Positions 31,145 to 40,196 of a stretch of DNA of 64,000 bases are shown in pieces (the first letter of the stretch is position 1; every line of letters starts with the position of its first letter). The position numbers and the translations under genes are program-made. Origin of the DNA: Defluviitalea phaphyphila (GTDB lineage: Bacteria; Bacillota; Clostridia; Lachnospirales; Defluviitaleaceae); NCBI RefSeq assembly GCF_001466305.1, contig NZ_JWID01000005.1:62001-126000 (forward strand), in the 5' to 3' direction. Below the pieces are notes generated by a model that was given only the letters and a program-made list of their open reading frames with translations, did no database searches and had not been told where the DNA came from.

Positions 31145-33391
31145 ATGGTAGAACAAAAAGTAGTATTTGAAAGTGGAAATGAGTTAGCAGCTTATGCCGC
31201 AAAACAAATAAATTATCATGTAATGGGTTATTATCCAATTACTCCTTCAACCCAAATAGCCGAGCAATTAGACCTTTTAAAAGCAGAGGGAAAACATGAT
31301 ATAGTAATGATTCCTGGAGATGGAGAACATGGAGCTGCTGGGATTTGTTATGGAGCCAGCACAGGAGGAGGAAGAGTATTTAATGCCACTTCTGCTAATG
31401 GATTATTATATTCTATAGAACAGCTTCCAGTACAGTCAGGAACCCGTTTTCCTATGGTTTTAAATGTTGCCTGTAGAACCGTATCTGGACCTCTTTCTAT
31501 TAAAGGGGACCACAGTGATATTATGTATGCCTTAAATACAGGCTGGATTATATTATTTGCAAAGGACCCTCAAAGGGTATATGACTATAATATATGTGCT
31601 CTTAAAATAGCAGAAAAAGTAAAATTACCCGTTATAGTAGCTTTTGATGGATTTTTTACCAGTCATCAAAAACGAAGAGCTAGTATATTTTTAAAAGATG
31701 AAGATGTTAGAGATTTTATTGGAGAACTTAAATTAGAATATACTGCTCTAGATAAAGAAAAGCCTGTATCCATAGGGTCTTATATGAATGAACCTGATGT
31801 TATAAATAATAAATACCAACTTCATTTAGCCATGGAGGAAGCAAGAAATGTAATTCCAGCAATTTTTAAAGAATACGGCAAATTAACTGGCCGTACATAT
31901 GGTATGGTAGAAGGGTATAAAATGGAGGATGCCCAAGCTGCCTTATTTATACTAGGTTCTAGCTATGATACGGCACGATTAGCAGTGGATAAATTAAGAG
32001 AACAGGGGAAAAAAGTAGGAGTATTTACTAGTAATGTGCTTCGTCCTTTTCCTAAAAAAGAGCTTTATGATATGTGTAAAAATGTAAAAGCTATAATAGT
32101 TGCAGATAGACAGGATAGTTATGGTGCTGAAGGGGGTAATATGAGTTTAGAATTAAAAGCAACCCTTCAAGATTATAAGGCTAATATAGAAGTAGCAAGC
32201 CTTGTTTATGGATTAAGTGGAAAGGATTTTTATATCGAAGAAGGCATGGAAATGCTAACTCGTGCCTTAGAAATAGCAAATAAAGGAAAAGTAGATAAAA
32301 GATTTGATTATTATGGACATTATAAAGGAAAAACAGGGCATAAAATACAGCAGTATTTTGACCCTATTATAGGAGAAAAGGCTAGGCCAGGAGTAACCTC
32401 TGTTAGTATTGATGAAAAAACGGGTAAAATGATAGTAAAGGGTGGAATAGTAAAGGAATCCACTAAGATGCCTAAAAGATGGACAGCAGGTCATGGGGCA
32501 TGTCCTGGATGTGGTATCCCCGTTAATGTAAATATGCTTCTTAGAGGAATAGAAGGAGAAGTTGTATTACTATTTCAAACAGGATGTGGATATGTGGTTA
32601 CTTCATCATATCCTAAGACTTCCTTTAGAGTTTCATTTATTCATAATCTTTTTCAAAATGGAGCTGCTACTCTTTCTGGTTTAGTGGAAATGTTTCATGA
32701 AAAACAAAGAAGGGGAGAAATTCCAAAGGGAGATAATTTTACTTTTATAATGGTAACAGGAGATGGAGGACTTGACATAGGTATGGGACCTGCTATAGGG
32801 GCTGCTCTTAGAAATCATAAAATGATAATTATGGAGTATGATAATGGAGGATATATGAATACAGGATATCAGCTATCCTATACTACCCCTAAGGGAGCAA
32901 AAAGTTCTACCTCCCATGTCGGAGTAGCTCAAGCAGGAAAAGCTACATTCCATAAAGATACTCCACAAATCTTTGCCGCTACTAATATTCCTTATGTAGC
33001 TACAGTAGCAGAAAGTCAGCCAACAGATTTTATTAAAAAAGCGGCTAAAGCTCAAAAATATGCCAATGAATATGGTTTAGCATTTATAAAAGCTCTTTCA
33101 GCTTGTCCTCTTAACTGGGGAGATAATCCTAGATATGAAAGAAGTGTAATAGATGCAGCTGTAAATTGCTGTTATCATCCTTTATATGAAGTAGAACAAG
33201 GAATAACAACTATAACCTATAATCCAGAAACAAGAAATAAAAAGATACCAGTTGCCAATTGGTTAAAGATGATGGGAAGAACAAAGCATTTAACAAAACC
33301 AGAATACTCTAATATAGTAGAAGAAATTCAAAAAGAAATAGATAGAAGATGGGAAAGATTAAAAGCTAAACATGAAAATCCTTTATTATAA
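31145..33391 (+). CDS. 2-oxoacid:ferredoxin oxidoreductase, fused alpha and beta (TPP-binding) subunits
   Basis: The N-terminal ~390 residues are the alpha (pyrimidine-binding) domain, with MGYYPITPSTQIAEQL and IPGDGEHGAAGICYGASTGGG. The C-terminal ~300 residues are the beta (diphosphate-binding) domain, with a GACPGCGIPVNV cysteine pair and the TPP motif VTGDGGLDIGMGP ... EYDNGGYMNTGYQ. Together with the upstream gamma-delta gene it makes a complete CoA-dependent, ferredoxin-reducing 2-oxoacid decarboxylase. A branched-chain or pyruvate-type substrate is possible; no neighbouring gene settles it. Length 748 aa. Confidence 0.9.
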   Translation: MVEQKVVFESGNELAAYAAKQINYHVMGYYPITPSTQIAEQLDLLKAEGKHDIVMIPGDGEHGAAGICYGASTGGGRVFNATSANGLLYSIEQLPVQSGTRFPMVLNVACRTVSGPLSIKGDHSDIMYALNTGWIILFAKDPQRVYDYNICALKIAEKVKLPVIVAFDGFFTSHQKRRASIFLKDEDVRDFIGELKLEYTALDKEKPVSIGSYMNEPDVINNKYQLHLAMEEARNVIPAIFKEYGKLTGRTYGMVEGYKMEDAQAALFILGSSYDTARLAVDKLREQGKKVGVFTSNVLRPFPKKELYDMCKNVKAIIVADRQDSYGAEGGNMSLELKATLQDYKANIEVASLVYGLSGKDFYIEEGMEMLTRALEIANKGKVDKRFDYYGHYKGKTGHKIQQYFDPIIGEKARPGVTSVSIDEKTGKMIVKGGIVKESTKMPKRWTAGHGACPGCGIPVNVNMLLRGIEGEVVLLFQTGCGYVVTSSYPKTSFRVSFIHNLFQNGAATLSGLVEMFHEKQRRGEIPKGDNFTFIMVTGDGGLDIGMGPAIGAALRNHKMIIMEYDNGGYMNTGYQLSYTTPKGAKSSTSHVGVAQAGKATFHKDTPQIFAATNIPYVATVAESQPTDFIKKAAKAQKYANEYGLAFIKALSACPLNWGDNPRYERSVIDAAVNCCYHPLYEVEQGITTITYNPETRNKKIPVANWLKMMGRTKHLTKPEYSNIVEEIQKEIDRRWERLKAKHENPLL

Positions 33392-33483
33392 AATTAATGT
33401 ATAGATATTAATGAGTAATGAAAAAATTTTACTAAAAACCAATATATTTTTAGATAATATTAAAGAGGCTATTTCAAAAAAAT

Positions 33484-33526
33484 AAAAAAGATTTCCTTTT
33501 GTTATAAAGGAGATCTTTTTTATTTA
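33484..33526 (+). terminator. Terminator of the 2-oxoacid oxidoreductase operon
   Basis: A hairpin of AAAAAAGA...CCTTTT against TAAAGG...TCTTTTTT, ending in a T-run, about 95 bp after the stop codon. Apart from this hairpin and AT-rich spacer I see nothing else in the 33392-33650 gap. Confidence 0.75.
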
Positions 33527-33650
33527 TAAGCAATAATAAATATAAAAATAAAAGACACTTTTTTAAATGAAAAAAGGTTTTTGTTGAGTTTATAATAATT
33601 TTGTCTTTTTATGGTATAATAATATAAATAAATCTAGGAAGGGAGATACT

Positions 33651-34703
33651 ATGAGAAGACAAATTATTTTAATGTTTATAATAGTAAGCTTTTTAGTTGG
33701 CTGTAATTCTAATAATGATATATCTAAAAATACACAAGAAGATATTAGCGTAAGTTCAGTAGAAAAAGAAGTAGAAGAATCCTTAGTAAAAGAAGATATT
33801 AATAAAATAGAAGAAGATGTAGAAACTACAGAAGTTATTAAAGATGATAGTGTAGAAACTAATGAAAATATGATTGAAAATAATATAGAAGATAATGAAA
33901 AAACTATAGAGGGAAATAATAAGAATAAAGATTCTTTAGAAGAAGATATAAAAGAAGAATTAATAGAAGAAACTTTAGAAACGACTGATTCTAATGAAGA
34001 ACAAGAGATATCAACTACTCTTTCTAATGAAGCTAAGTCTTGGTGGTTTAGAAGAAATAGTGACCATCTTCCACCAGGAGCACAAGAAGAAATAGATCTT
34101 AGTAAATATGATGCATATTATTTAGGTAATACCAATGAAAAAAAGATATATCTAACTTTTGATGAAGGCTATGAAAATGGTTATACAAGTAAGATACTAG
34201 ATATACTAAAAGAAAATAATGTAGTGGCAGCGTTTTTTGTTACTAAGCATTATATAGATACGGAACCAGAACTAGTTAAAAGAATGGTTAGTGAAGGGCA
34301 TATAGTAGGCAATCATTCTGTAAGTCATCCAAGTTTTCCTAAAATAAGTGATGAAGAAATAGAATATGAAATAACTGAATTAGCTAGATACTTTAAAGAA
34401 GTAACAGGGTATGATATGCCTAAATATTTTAGACCTCCATCAGGAGAATATAGTGAAAGAACCCTTAAAATTACTAAAGATTTAGGATATAAGACTATCT
34501 TTTGGAGTATGGCCTATAAAGACTGGGATATAAATGATCAGCCAGGGAAAGAAGTTGCCTTCTCCCATGTAGTAGAAAATTATCATAATGGAGCCATAAT
34601 ACTTTTACATGCTGTATCTTCTTCTAATACGGAAGCCTTAGATGATATTATAAAATATTTAAAAGAGCAAGGTTATACTTTTGCTTCTTTAGAAGAATTA
34701 TAA
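33651..34703 (+). CDS. PdaA-type polysaccharide deacetylase lipoprotein
   Basis: The lipoprotein signal ends LVGC (Cys18). A long Glu/Asn/Lys-rich spacer to about residue 120 precedes a NodB deacetylase domain. The metal motif is LTFDEGYENGYT, the PdaA variant of TFDDG, with HSVSHPSF and FRPPSGEYSE following and LLHAVSS near the end. The segment SWWFRRNSDHLPPGAQ also fits PdaA. Bacillus PdaA removes acetyl groups to make muramic-delta-lactam in spore cortex. The lipoprotein spacer is an addition that would hold the enzyme away from the membrane. Confidence 0.85.
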   Translation: MRRQIILMFIIVSFLVGCNSNNDISKNTQEDISVSSVEKEVEESLVKEDINKIEEDVETTEVIKDDSVETNENMIENNIEDNEKTIEGNNKNKDSLEEDIKEELIEETLETTDSNEEQEISTTLSNEAKSWWFRRNSDHLPPGAQEEIDLSKYDAYYLGNTNEKKIYLTFDEGYENGYTSKILDILKENNVVAAFFVTKHYIDTEPELVKRMVSEGHIVGNHSVSHPSFPKISDEEIEYEITELARYFKEVTGYDMPKYFRPPSGEYSERTLKITKDLGYKTIFWSMAYKDWDINDQPGKEVAFSHVVENYHNGAIILLHAVSSSNTEALDDIIKYLKEQGYTFASLEEL

Positions 34704-34793
34704 AAATTTTATGTTTTAACTTTATATAAAAAATGTTATACTTTTCACATAAATAAAAAAGACAATTTACAATTAAACTAAGGGAGGAAGATT

Positions 34794-36146
34794 ATGAAAA
34801 ACATAATTTTTGATTATTCCAATGCAGGCATTTTAAGTAATGAAATAGAAGCTTCTAAATGGCAGCTAGAAGGTGCTCATAAAATGCTTCATGAAAAAAC
34901 AGGAGTGGGAAATGATTTTTTAGGATGGGTAGACCTTCCTGTTAATTATGATAAAGAAGAATTTGACAGAGTAAAAAAAGCTGCAAAGAAAATAAGAGAA
35001 AATTCAGATGTACTTATAGTAATAGGTATAGGAGGTTCTTATTTAGGTGCTAGGGCAGTTATAGAAGGATTAAGTCATACTTTTTATAATATCCTTCCAA
35101 AAGAAAAGAGACAATCTCCAGAAATTTATTTTGTAGGGAATAATATTAGCGGAACATATCTAAAACATCTTTTAGATATTGTAGAAGGAAAAGATATAAG
35201 TGTTAATGTTATATCAAAGTCAGGAACAACTACAGAACCGGGGATAGCATTTAGAATTTTTAAAAAATATTTAGAAGAAAAATATGGAAAAGAAAAAGCA
35301 AGTGAAAGGATATTTGCAACTACTGATAAACAAAGGGGAGCTCTTAGAAAATTATCAGAAGAAGAAGGATATGAAACCTTTATTATTCCTGATGATGTAG
35401 GAGGAAGATTCTCTGTTCTTACTCCTGTTGGTCTTTTACCTATTGCTGTTTCCGGAATAGATATTGATAAATTAATGGAAGGGGCAAGAGATGGAAGAGA
35501 AGAATATAGTAAAGAAAAGTTTGAAGATAATTCAGCTTATCAGTATGCCCTTATCCGCAATATTTTGTATAAAAAAGGAAAACAAAATGAGATATTAGTA
35601 AATTATGAACCAGCTCTTCATTATATTTCAGAGTGGTGGAAGCAACTATATGGAGAAAGTGAAGGAAAGGATAACAAAGGTATTTTCCCTGCTTCCGTAG
35701 ATTTTTCAACAGATCTTCATTCTTTAGGGCAGTATATCCAAGATGGTAGAAGAAATCTCTTTGAAACTGTGTTAAATGTAGAGACGCCTAAAGTAGATAT
35801 TACTTTAGAAAGTGAAGAAAAAGATTTAGATGGATTAAATTATCTTGCCGGAAAGACTATGGATTTTGTAAATAAAAAAGCTTTTCAAGGTACACTTCTT
35901 GCTCATGTAGATGGAGGAGTTCCTAATTTAGTTATTAATATTCCAGAAATAAATGAATATTATATAGGAAAACTTTTATACTTCTTTGAAAAAGCCTGTG
36001 GAATTAGTGGTTATATTTTAGGAGTTAATCCCTTTGATCAACCAGGAGTAGAAGCTTATAAAAAGAATATGTTTGCTCTTCTTGGAAAGCCAGGTTATGA
36101 AGAATTAAGAGATAAATTATTAAATAGAATAAATAATAAAAATTAA
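34794..36146 (+). CDS. pgi: Glucose-6-phosphate isomerase
   Basis: Interconverts glucose-6-phosphate and fructose-6-phosphate. SIS-fold motifs: [59 protein letters not shown] and the C-terminal [14 protein letters not shown]. Length 450 aa is typical of the Firmicute short form. AAGGGAGGAAG precedes the ATG, and niaR follows 24 bp later. Confidence 0.96.
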   Translation: MKNIIFDYSNAGILSNEIEASKWQLEGAHKMLHEKTGVGNDFLGWVDLPVNYDKEEFDRVKKAAKKIRENSDVLIVIGIGGSYLGARAVIEGLSHTFYNILPKEKRQSPEIYFVGNNISGTYLKHLLDIVEGKDISVNVISKSGTTTEPGIAFRIFKKYLEEKYGKEKASERIFATTDKQRGALRKLSEEEGYETFIIPDDVGGRFSVLTPVGLLPIAVSGIDIDKLMEGARDGREEYSKEKFEDNSAYQYALIRNILYKKGKQNEILVNYEPALHYISEWWKQLYGESEGKDNKGIFPASVDFSTDLHSLGQYIQDGRRNLFETVLNVETPKVDITLESEEKDLDGLNYLAGKTMDFVNKKAFQGTLLAHVDGGVPNLVINIPEINEYYIGKLLYFFEKACGISGYILGVNPFDQPGVEAYKKNMFALLGKPGYEELRDKLLNRINNKN

Positions 36147-36170
36147 TTTACCTTATTAGAGAGGTGAAAA

Positions 36171-36683
36171 ATGAATAAAGAAAAAAGAAAGGAAGAAATA
36201 ATAAAAATTTTAAAAAATTCTAATAAACCTATTAGTGGAAGCTATCTTGCAGAAAAACTTAATGTTACTAGACAAGTAATAGTACAGGATATAGCTCTTA
36301 TTAGAGCACAGGGTATTAATATTATGGCAACAGCTAGAGGATATATACTATATGAAAAGGAAGATAATAAATATAAAAAAGTTATAACAGTTAGTCATGA
36401 AAAAAAGGATATTGAAGATGAATTATCAATTATTGTAGACTTGGGTGGAAGAGTGATAAATGTCATTGTAGAACATCCTATTTATGGAGAAATAACAGCT
36501 AATCTTATGATAGAATCAAGAAGAGATATAAAAGAATTTATGGAAATAATGAAAAGAAATGATACTGTACCTCTTGCACGGCTTACAAATAAAGTACATA
36601 TGCATACTATTGAAGCAAAAAATGAAACAATACTAGATGAAATAGAACAAGCACTAAAAAACAAGGGATACCTTATTTCATGA
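36171..36683 (+). CDS. niaR: Niacin-responsive repressor NiaR (HTH plus 3H domain)
   Basis: The N-terminal helix-turn-helix (ISGSYLAEKLNVTRQVIVQDIALIRAQGINIMATARGYIL) is followed by the 3H domain, named for its three histidines. They are seen here as VEHPIYGEITANLMI, VHMHTIEA and the nearby VSHEKKD. NiaR proteins bind nicotinate and a metal and repress NAD-biosynthesis or niacin-uptake genes. No target gene is next to it here. 170 aa; probably co-transcribed with pgi; ends at a strong terminator. Confidence 0.9.
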   Translation: MNKEKRKEEIIKILKNSNKPISGSYLAEKLNVTRQVIVQDIALIRAQGINIMATARGYILYEKEDNKYKKVITVSHEKKDIEDELSIIVDLGGRVINVIVEHPIYGEITANLMIESRRDIKEFMEIMKRNDTVPLARLTNKVHMHTIEAKNETILDEIEQALKNKGYLIS

Positions 36684-36690
36684 TTAAAAG

Positions 36691-36739
36691 AGAGTATTGT
36701 AAAATTACTTTTTAAGTAGTTTACAATACTCTTTTTTTA
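36691..36739 (+). terminator. Strong terminator after niaR
   Basis: AGAGTATTGTAAA pairs with TTTACAATACTCT and is followed by TTTTTTT. Confidence 0.92.
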
Positions 36740-36802
36740 TTAAAACAATAATAATTAGGATAAGATTTTTTACAAAAATACACAGACACACTAAATTTTT
36801 TC

Positions 36803-36831
36803 TTGAGTTGTCACTTTTAAAATGATATAAT
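36803..36831 (+). promoter_or_regulatory. Promoter of the aminomutase gene
   Basis: TTGAGT at 36803-36808, a 17-base spacer, and TATAAT at 36826-36831. Confidence 0.7.
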
Positions 36832-36873
36832 TAATTCACAACTCTAAAAATATATAAAAGGAAGGTGGTAATT

Positions 36874-38097
36874 TTGGAGCAAAAAGAAAAAAGAATTATA
36901 TCTTTAAAAAGAGCTGAAGAATTAAAAAAGAGAATAGAAGATTATACTCGGGAAAAAGAATACATTAAGACTGGATTTAAAAATGAGGAAATTATACAAG
37001 AAAATAAAAATCGTATTATGGAAATATTAGGAGCTAGTCAAGAAGACTGGGATAATTGGCATTGGCAAGTAGCTAATAGAATTACAGATGTAGAAACCTT
37101 ATCTAAAATTTTAAACCTTTCAGAAAAAGAAAAAAATGAAATAGAAAAAGTAGGTAAAAAGTTTAGATGGGCAATTTCTCCTTATTATGCTAGTTTAATG
37201 GATAGAGATGATCCTTCTTGTCCTGTAAGAAAACAAGCCATACCATCCATAGAAGAGTTAGCAGAAGGTGGAGAAGCAGACCCAATGGGAGAAGAATTTA
37301 CCTCTCCAGTAGAAGGAATAACAAGAAGATATCCAGATAGACTTATTATAAAAGTAACTAATCAGTGAGCTATGTATTGCAGACATTGTCAAAGAAGAAG
37401 AGCTATAGGGCAAAAAGATAGACATCTTCCAAAAGATAATTTAGAACAATGTATAGAATATGTAAAAAATGAAAAAGAAATCAGAGATGTATTAATAACA
37501 GGGGGAGATGCACTTTTACTTTCTAATAAAAGACTTGAATGGTTATTATCAGAACTTTACAGTATTCCCCATGTAGAAATAATTAGATTAGGAAGTAGAA
37601 CTCCTGTAACCATGCCTCAAAGAATAACAGATGAACTTTGTGAAATTCTAAAAAAATTCCCTCCTATATATCTTAATACCCATTTTAATAATCCATTAGA
37701 AGTGACAAAAGAGGCTAAAAAAGCAGCAGATAAACTTTGTGAAGCGGGCGTTGTTTTAGGAAATCAAGCAGTTCTTTTAAAAGGCATAAACGATGATGTT
37801 CACGTTATGAAAAAACTAAATCAAGAGTTATTAAAAATCAGAATAAAACCATATTATATTTTCCATCCAAAAGAAGTTATAGGTACAGGACATTTTAGTG
37901 TGAAAGTACAAAAAGGAATAGAAATCATGGAAAATTTAAGAGGATACACCTCTGGATTAGCAGTTCCTACATATATTATCAATGCACCTTACGGTAAAGG
38001 AAAAACACCTATATTGCCTAATTATATTCTTTCTTGGGGAGAAGATACGATAAAACTTCGTACTTGGGAAGGAGAAGTTATAGACTATCCTAATTAA
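36874..38097 (+). CDS. eam: Glutamate 2,3-aminomutase with in-frame TGA at a cluster-ligand Cys position (possible selenoprotein)
   Basis: Radical-SAM, PLP-dependent enzyme of the lysine 2,3-aminomutase family, 407 codons if the TGA at 37366-37368 is read through. TTG start after GAAGGTGGT. The motif is VTNQ-[TGA]-AMYCRHCQRRR: the TGA stands exactly where the first Cys of CxxxCxxC (codon 165) should be; Cys169 and Cys172 are intact. At the two substrate positions that are Asp in lysine mutases (Asp293/Asp330 in Clostridium subterminale), this protein has Lys333 (IFHPK) and Asn370 (YIINAP), the glutamate-mutase signature. PLP Lys377 is in GKGKTPI. The product would be beta-glutamate, an osmolyte. 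No disruption other than the TGA is seen. Selenocysteine, nonsense mutation and base error remain open. As conventional ORFs, the halves are 36874-37368 and 37372-38097. Confidence 0.85.
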
Positions 38098-38689
38098 TAA
38101 ATTTACGACTTATTTTTGGGCTTTTATAATACTTCCATAGAGCAAATTTTATTCCAGAAGAAATTATATCTGCCATTTGCATAACTAAAGATAATCTAGT
38201 GTTTTGAAGAAGTAGCATATCCATAAAACCACTAAAATTAACAATTCCAGTGATAAATAAATCTCCTACATAGGGCAAATCCTTTTGAACTCCTGCTCCC
38301 GGTTTTATAGAACCTTCTCCCAAAGTGATATATCCAATATGTTCCATTTTACCAAGACAAGCATCTATAGCAATAATAAAAGGATTAGTATGATTTTTCT
38401 TAATATCTTTTAAAGTTTCATTTAAATTTTTGGCATGAACAGGGTGCTCTAAATTACCATATACAAATACATTAGGGTAAGAAATATTTTTTAATTTATA
38501 TCCTATAAGAGGTCCTAGGCTATCACCGGTAGCTCTATCCGTGCCAATACACAAAATCACTACTTCTTTATAATAAGGAATTTTTTTAGAAAAATATTCA
38601 TAAAAATTTTCTGCAAATTTTTTTAGAGGATATGATGAATTTATATTTATATATACTTGTGACTCTTTGACTTTTTTTTGAAATAGCAT
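38090..38689 (-). CDS. yyaC: Sporulation protein YyaC (GPR-like protease fold)
   Basis: Its motifs match YyaC, a relative of the germination protease GPR: VILCIGTDRATGDSLGPLIGYKL, VYGNLEHPVHAKNL and IIAIDACLGKMEHIGYITLGEGSIKPGAGVQKDLPYVGD. Length 199 aa is normal. YyaC is conserved in endospore formers; its substrate is unknown to me. It converges with the aminomutase gene, and the two 3' ends overlap by 8 bp with no obvious terminator between. AAGGTGGTAAATAT precedes its ATG on the minus strand. Confidence 0.9.
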   Translation of the reverse strand: MLFQKKVKESQVYININSSYPLKKFAENFYEYFSKKIPYYKEVVILCIGTDRATGDSLGPLIGYKLKNISYPNVFVYGNLEHPVHAKNLNETLKDIKKNHTNPFIIAIDACLGKMEHIGYITLGEGSIKPGAGVQKDLPYVGDLFITGIVNFSGFMDMLLLQNTRLSLVMQMADIISSGIKFALWKYYKSPKISRKFIN

Positions 38690-38867
38690 ATATTTACCAC
38701 CTTAAAAAAATAATTATTTTTTAGTATTCCATTTTATAAAAAATTTATTTTAAATAAGAGGTGGAATATATTTGAAATAAATTTTATAGAATTTTTTTGT
38801 AGAAAAATGAAGATAAAAAAACTAACCCCCTCGACATAGATTACTAAAAATTGTAAAAAATATATGG

Positions 38868-38891
38868 TAATATATGTTTAAACATATATTA
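38868..38891. promoter_or_regulatory. 24-bp perfect palindrome upstream of the MPN/LysM gene
   Basis: TAATATATGTTT at 38868-38879 is followed directly by its exact reverse complement. It ends 8 bases before the GAGGGGG ribosome binding site. It may be an operator or a 5' hairpin next to the transcription start. Confidence 0.55.
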
Positions 38892-38912
38892 TATGTAAGA
38901 GGGGGATGAAAT

Positions 38913-40166
38913 ATGAGTGATTTTTTAAATGACCTACTAGATTCTGATGAAGAATTAGATGATATAGAAGATAAGAATATTTCTTTTCTAAAAAACTCTA
39001 AACAAGTAGGAGAAAAACCAACGGGAATAGTAATTTATATAGAAGATTATGTATATACATATTTATATCAATATGCTAAATTTAATAGAGGAGAAGAAAA
39101 GGCAGCAGCTTTAGTAGGGAATTATGTAGAAGAAGCAGATAAGAAGATGACTGTTATTTCTGGAGCAATAAAAATTGATTCTACTTTATCAGAAAAAGAT
39201 AATTTTTTGACTGATGAAAAAATAGACGATATAAATAAAAAAATAGATATGTATTTTCCTGATTCAGAACTAGTAGGATGGATGCACACTCAACCAGGAT
39301 ATGGGATATTTCTTACCACCCGAGACCTTAAAATTCAAAAGCAGTTTTTTAAAAAGCCCTATCAAACCCTTATGATTATTGACCCTATTGAAAATACAGA
39401 AGCTTTTTTTATGTGGGATAAAAAAGAAGTAAGGTCAGTTGAAGGATATTTTGTTTATTATGATAAAAATGAGTCAATGCAAAATTATATGATAAATCAT
39501 AAGATAGGAGTTTCTAATGAAGAATTAGAACAAAAAGAAGATGTGGTAATGCAGTTTAGAAAAAAGACAAGGGAAAGAAAACAGGAGATACAAAATAAAA
39601 AAATATTACATTTAGGCACTTTTTTAAGTTTAGTATTATTTTTAATGTGTATCACTATGGCTATAGGGTTAATTCATCATAGAGAAAGACTAAGTAGATT
39701 AGAAAAAGAATTAAATAATATGGATTCTAATTATACCAATTTATTTAATCAATTAAATGAAGAAGATGTACAAGTAGTATTTGCTGAAACAGAAGAAATT
39801 CCTAAAGAAAATGAATTACCTAAAAAGGATAATAATGAAAGTTTAGAAGAATTAATTATTATAGAAGAAAATACTGTAAAAGAAGATTCTATTGAAGAAA
39901 CTTCTAAGGAGGAAACAAAAGAAGAAATAATAGAAGAAACAATAGAAGAAACAATAGAAGAGAAAACACCAAAAGAAGAAATCAATAATAATTCAAAAAA
40001 TATAGAATACGATACTTATATAGTAAAAAAAGGAGATAACTTAAGCAGAATTTGTTACACATATTATAAGAGCTTATATATGATTGAAAAAATAGTAGAA
40101 ATTAATAATTTAGAAAGTCCTGATAAAATTTATGAAGGGCAAGTTTTAAAACTTCCTCGCTTATAA
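38913..40166 (+). CDS. Membrane-anchored MPN (JAB/JAMM-like) protein with LysM domain
   Basis: Domains in order: an acidic N-terminus; an MPN/JAB-fold region at residues 35-185; one membrane segment at about 231-254 (ILHLGTFLSLVLFLMCITMAIGLI); a coiled coil; a Glu/Thr-rich spacer with repeated EETIEE units; and a C-terminal LysM domain (YIVKKGDNLSRICYTYY...LYEGQVLKLP type). The JAMM motif is partly broken: HTQPGYGIFLTTRD has His125 and Asp138, but Gln127 replaces the second metal His. Either metal binding is lost or the ligand set has changed. With no signal peptide, the MPN domain would be cytoplasmic and LysM outside. No function is known to me. Confidence 0.75.
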   Translation: MSDFLNDLLDSDEELDDIEDKNISFLKNSKQVGEKPTGIVIYIEDYVYTYLYQYAKFNRGEEKAAALVGNYVEEADKKMTVISGAIKIDSTLSEKDNFLTDEKIDDINKKIDMYFPDSELVGWMHTQPGYGIFLTTRDLKIQKQFFKKPYQTLMIIDPIENTEAFFMWDKKEVRSVEGYFVYYDKNESMQNYMINHKIGVSNEELEQKEDVVMQFRKKTRERKQEIQNKKILHLGTFLSLVLFLMCITMAIGLIHHRERLSRLEKELNNMDSNYTNLFNQLNEEDVQVVFAETEEIPKENELPKKDNNESLEELIIIEENTVKEDSIEETSKEETKEEIIEETIEETIEEKTPKEEINNNSKNIEYDTYIVKKGDNLSRICYTYYKSLYMIEKIVEINNLESPDKIYEGQVLKLPRL

Positions 40167-40196
40167 AAAGAACAGCTTAAATAAGCTGTTCTTTAT
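40167..40196. terminator. Bidirectional terminator between the MPN/LysM gene and pepF
   Basis: AAAGAACAGCTT/AAGCTGTTCTTT, a 12-bp perfect stem around a 4-base loop. Confidence 0.88.

Noticed and set aside
37369-37425. A strong SECIS hairpin just after the aminomutase TGA
   Set aside because: Only stems of 4-5 bp (ATGT/ACAT with a 7-base loop; CTATG/TATAG) could be found by eye, so I do not list a SECIS as a feature. A folding program is needed.
38880-38895. Sigma-K-like -10 (CATANNNTA) before the MPN/LysM gene
   Set aside because: CATATATTA fits a loose consensus but no matching -35 lies at the right distance, and such AT-rich matches are common here.
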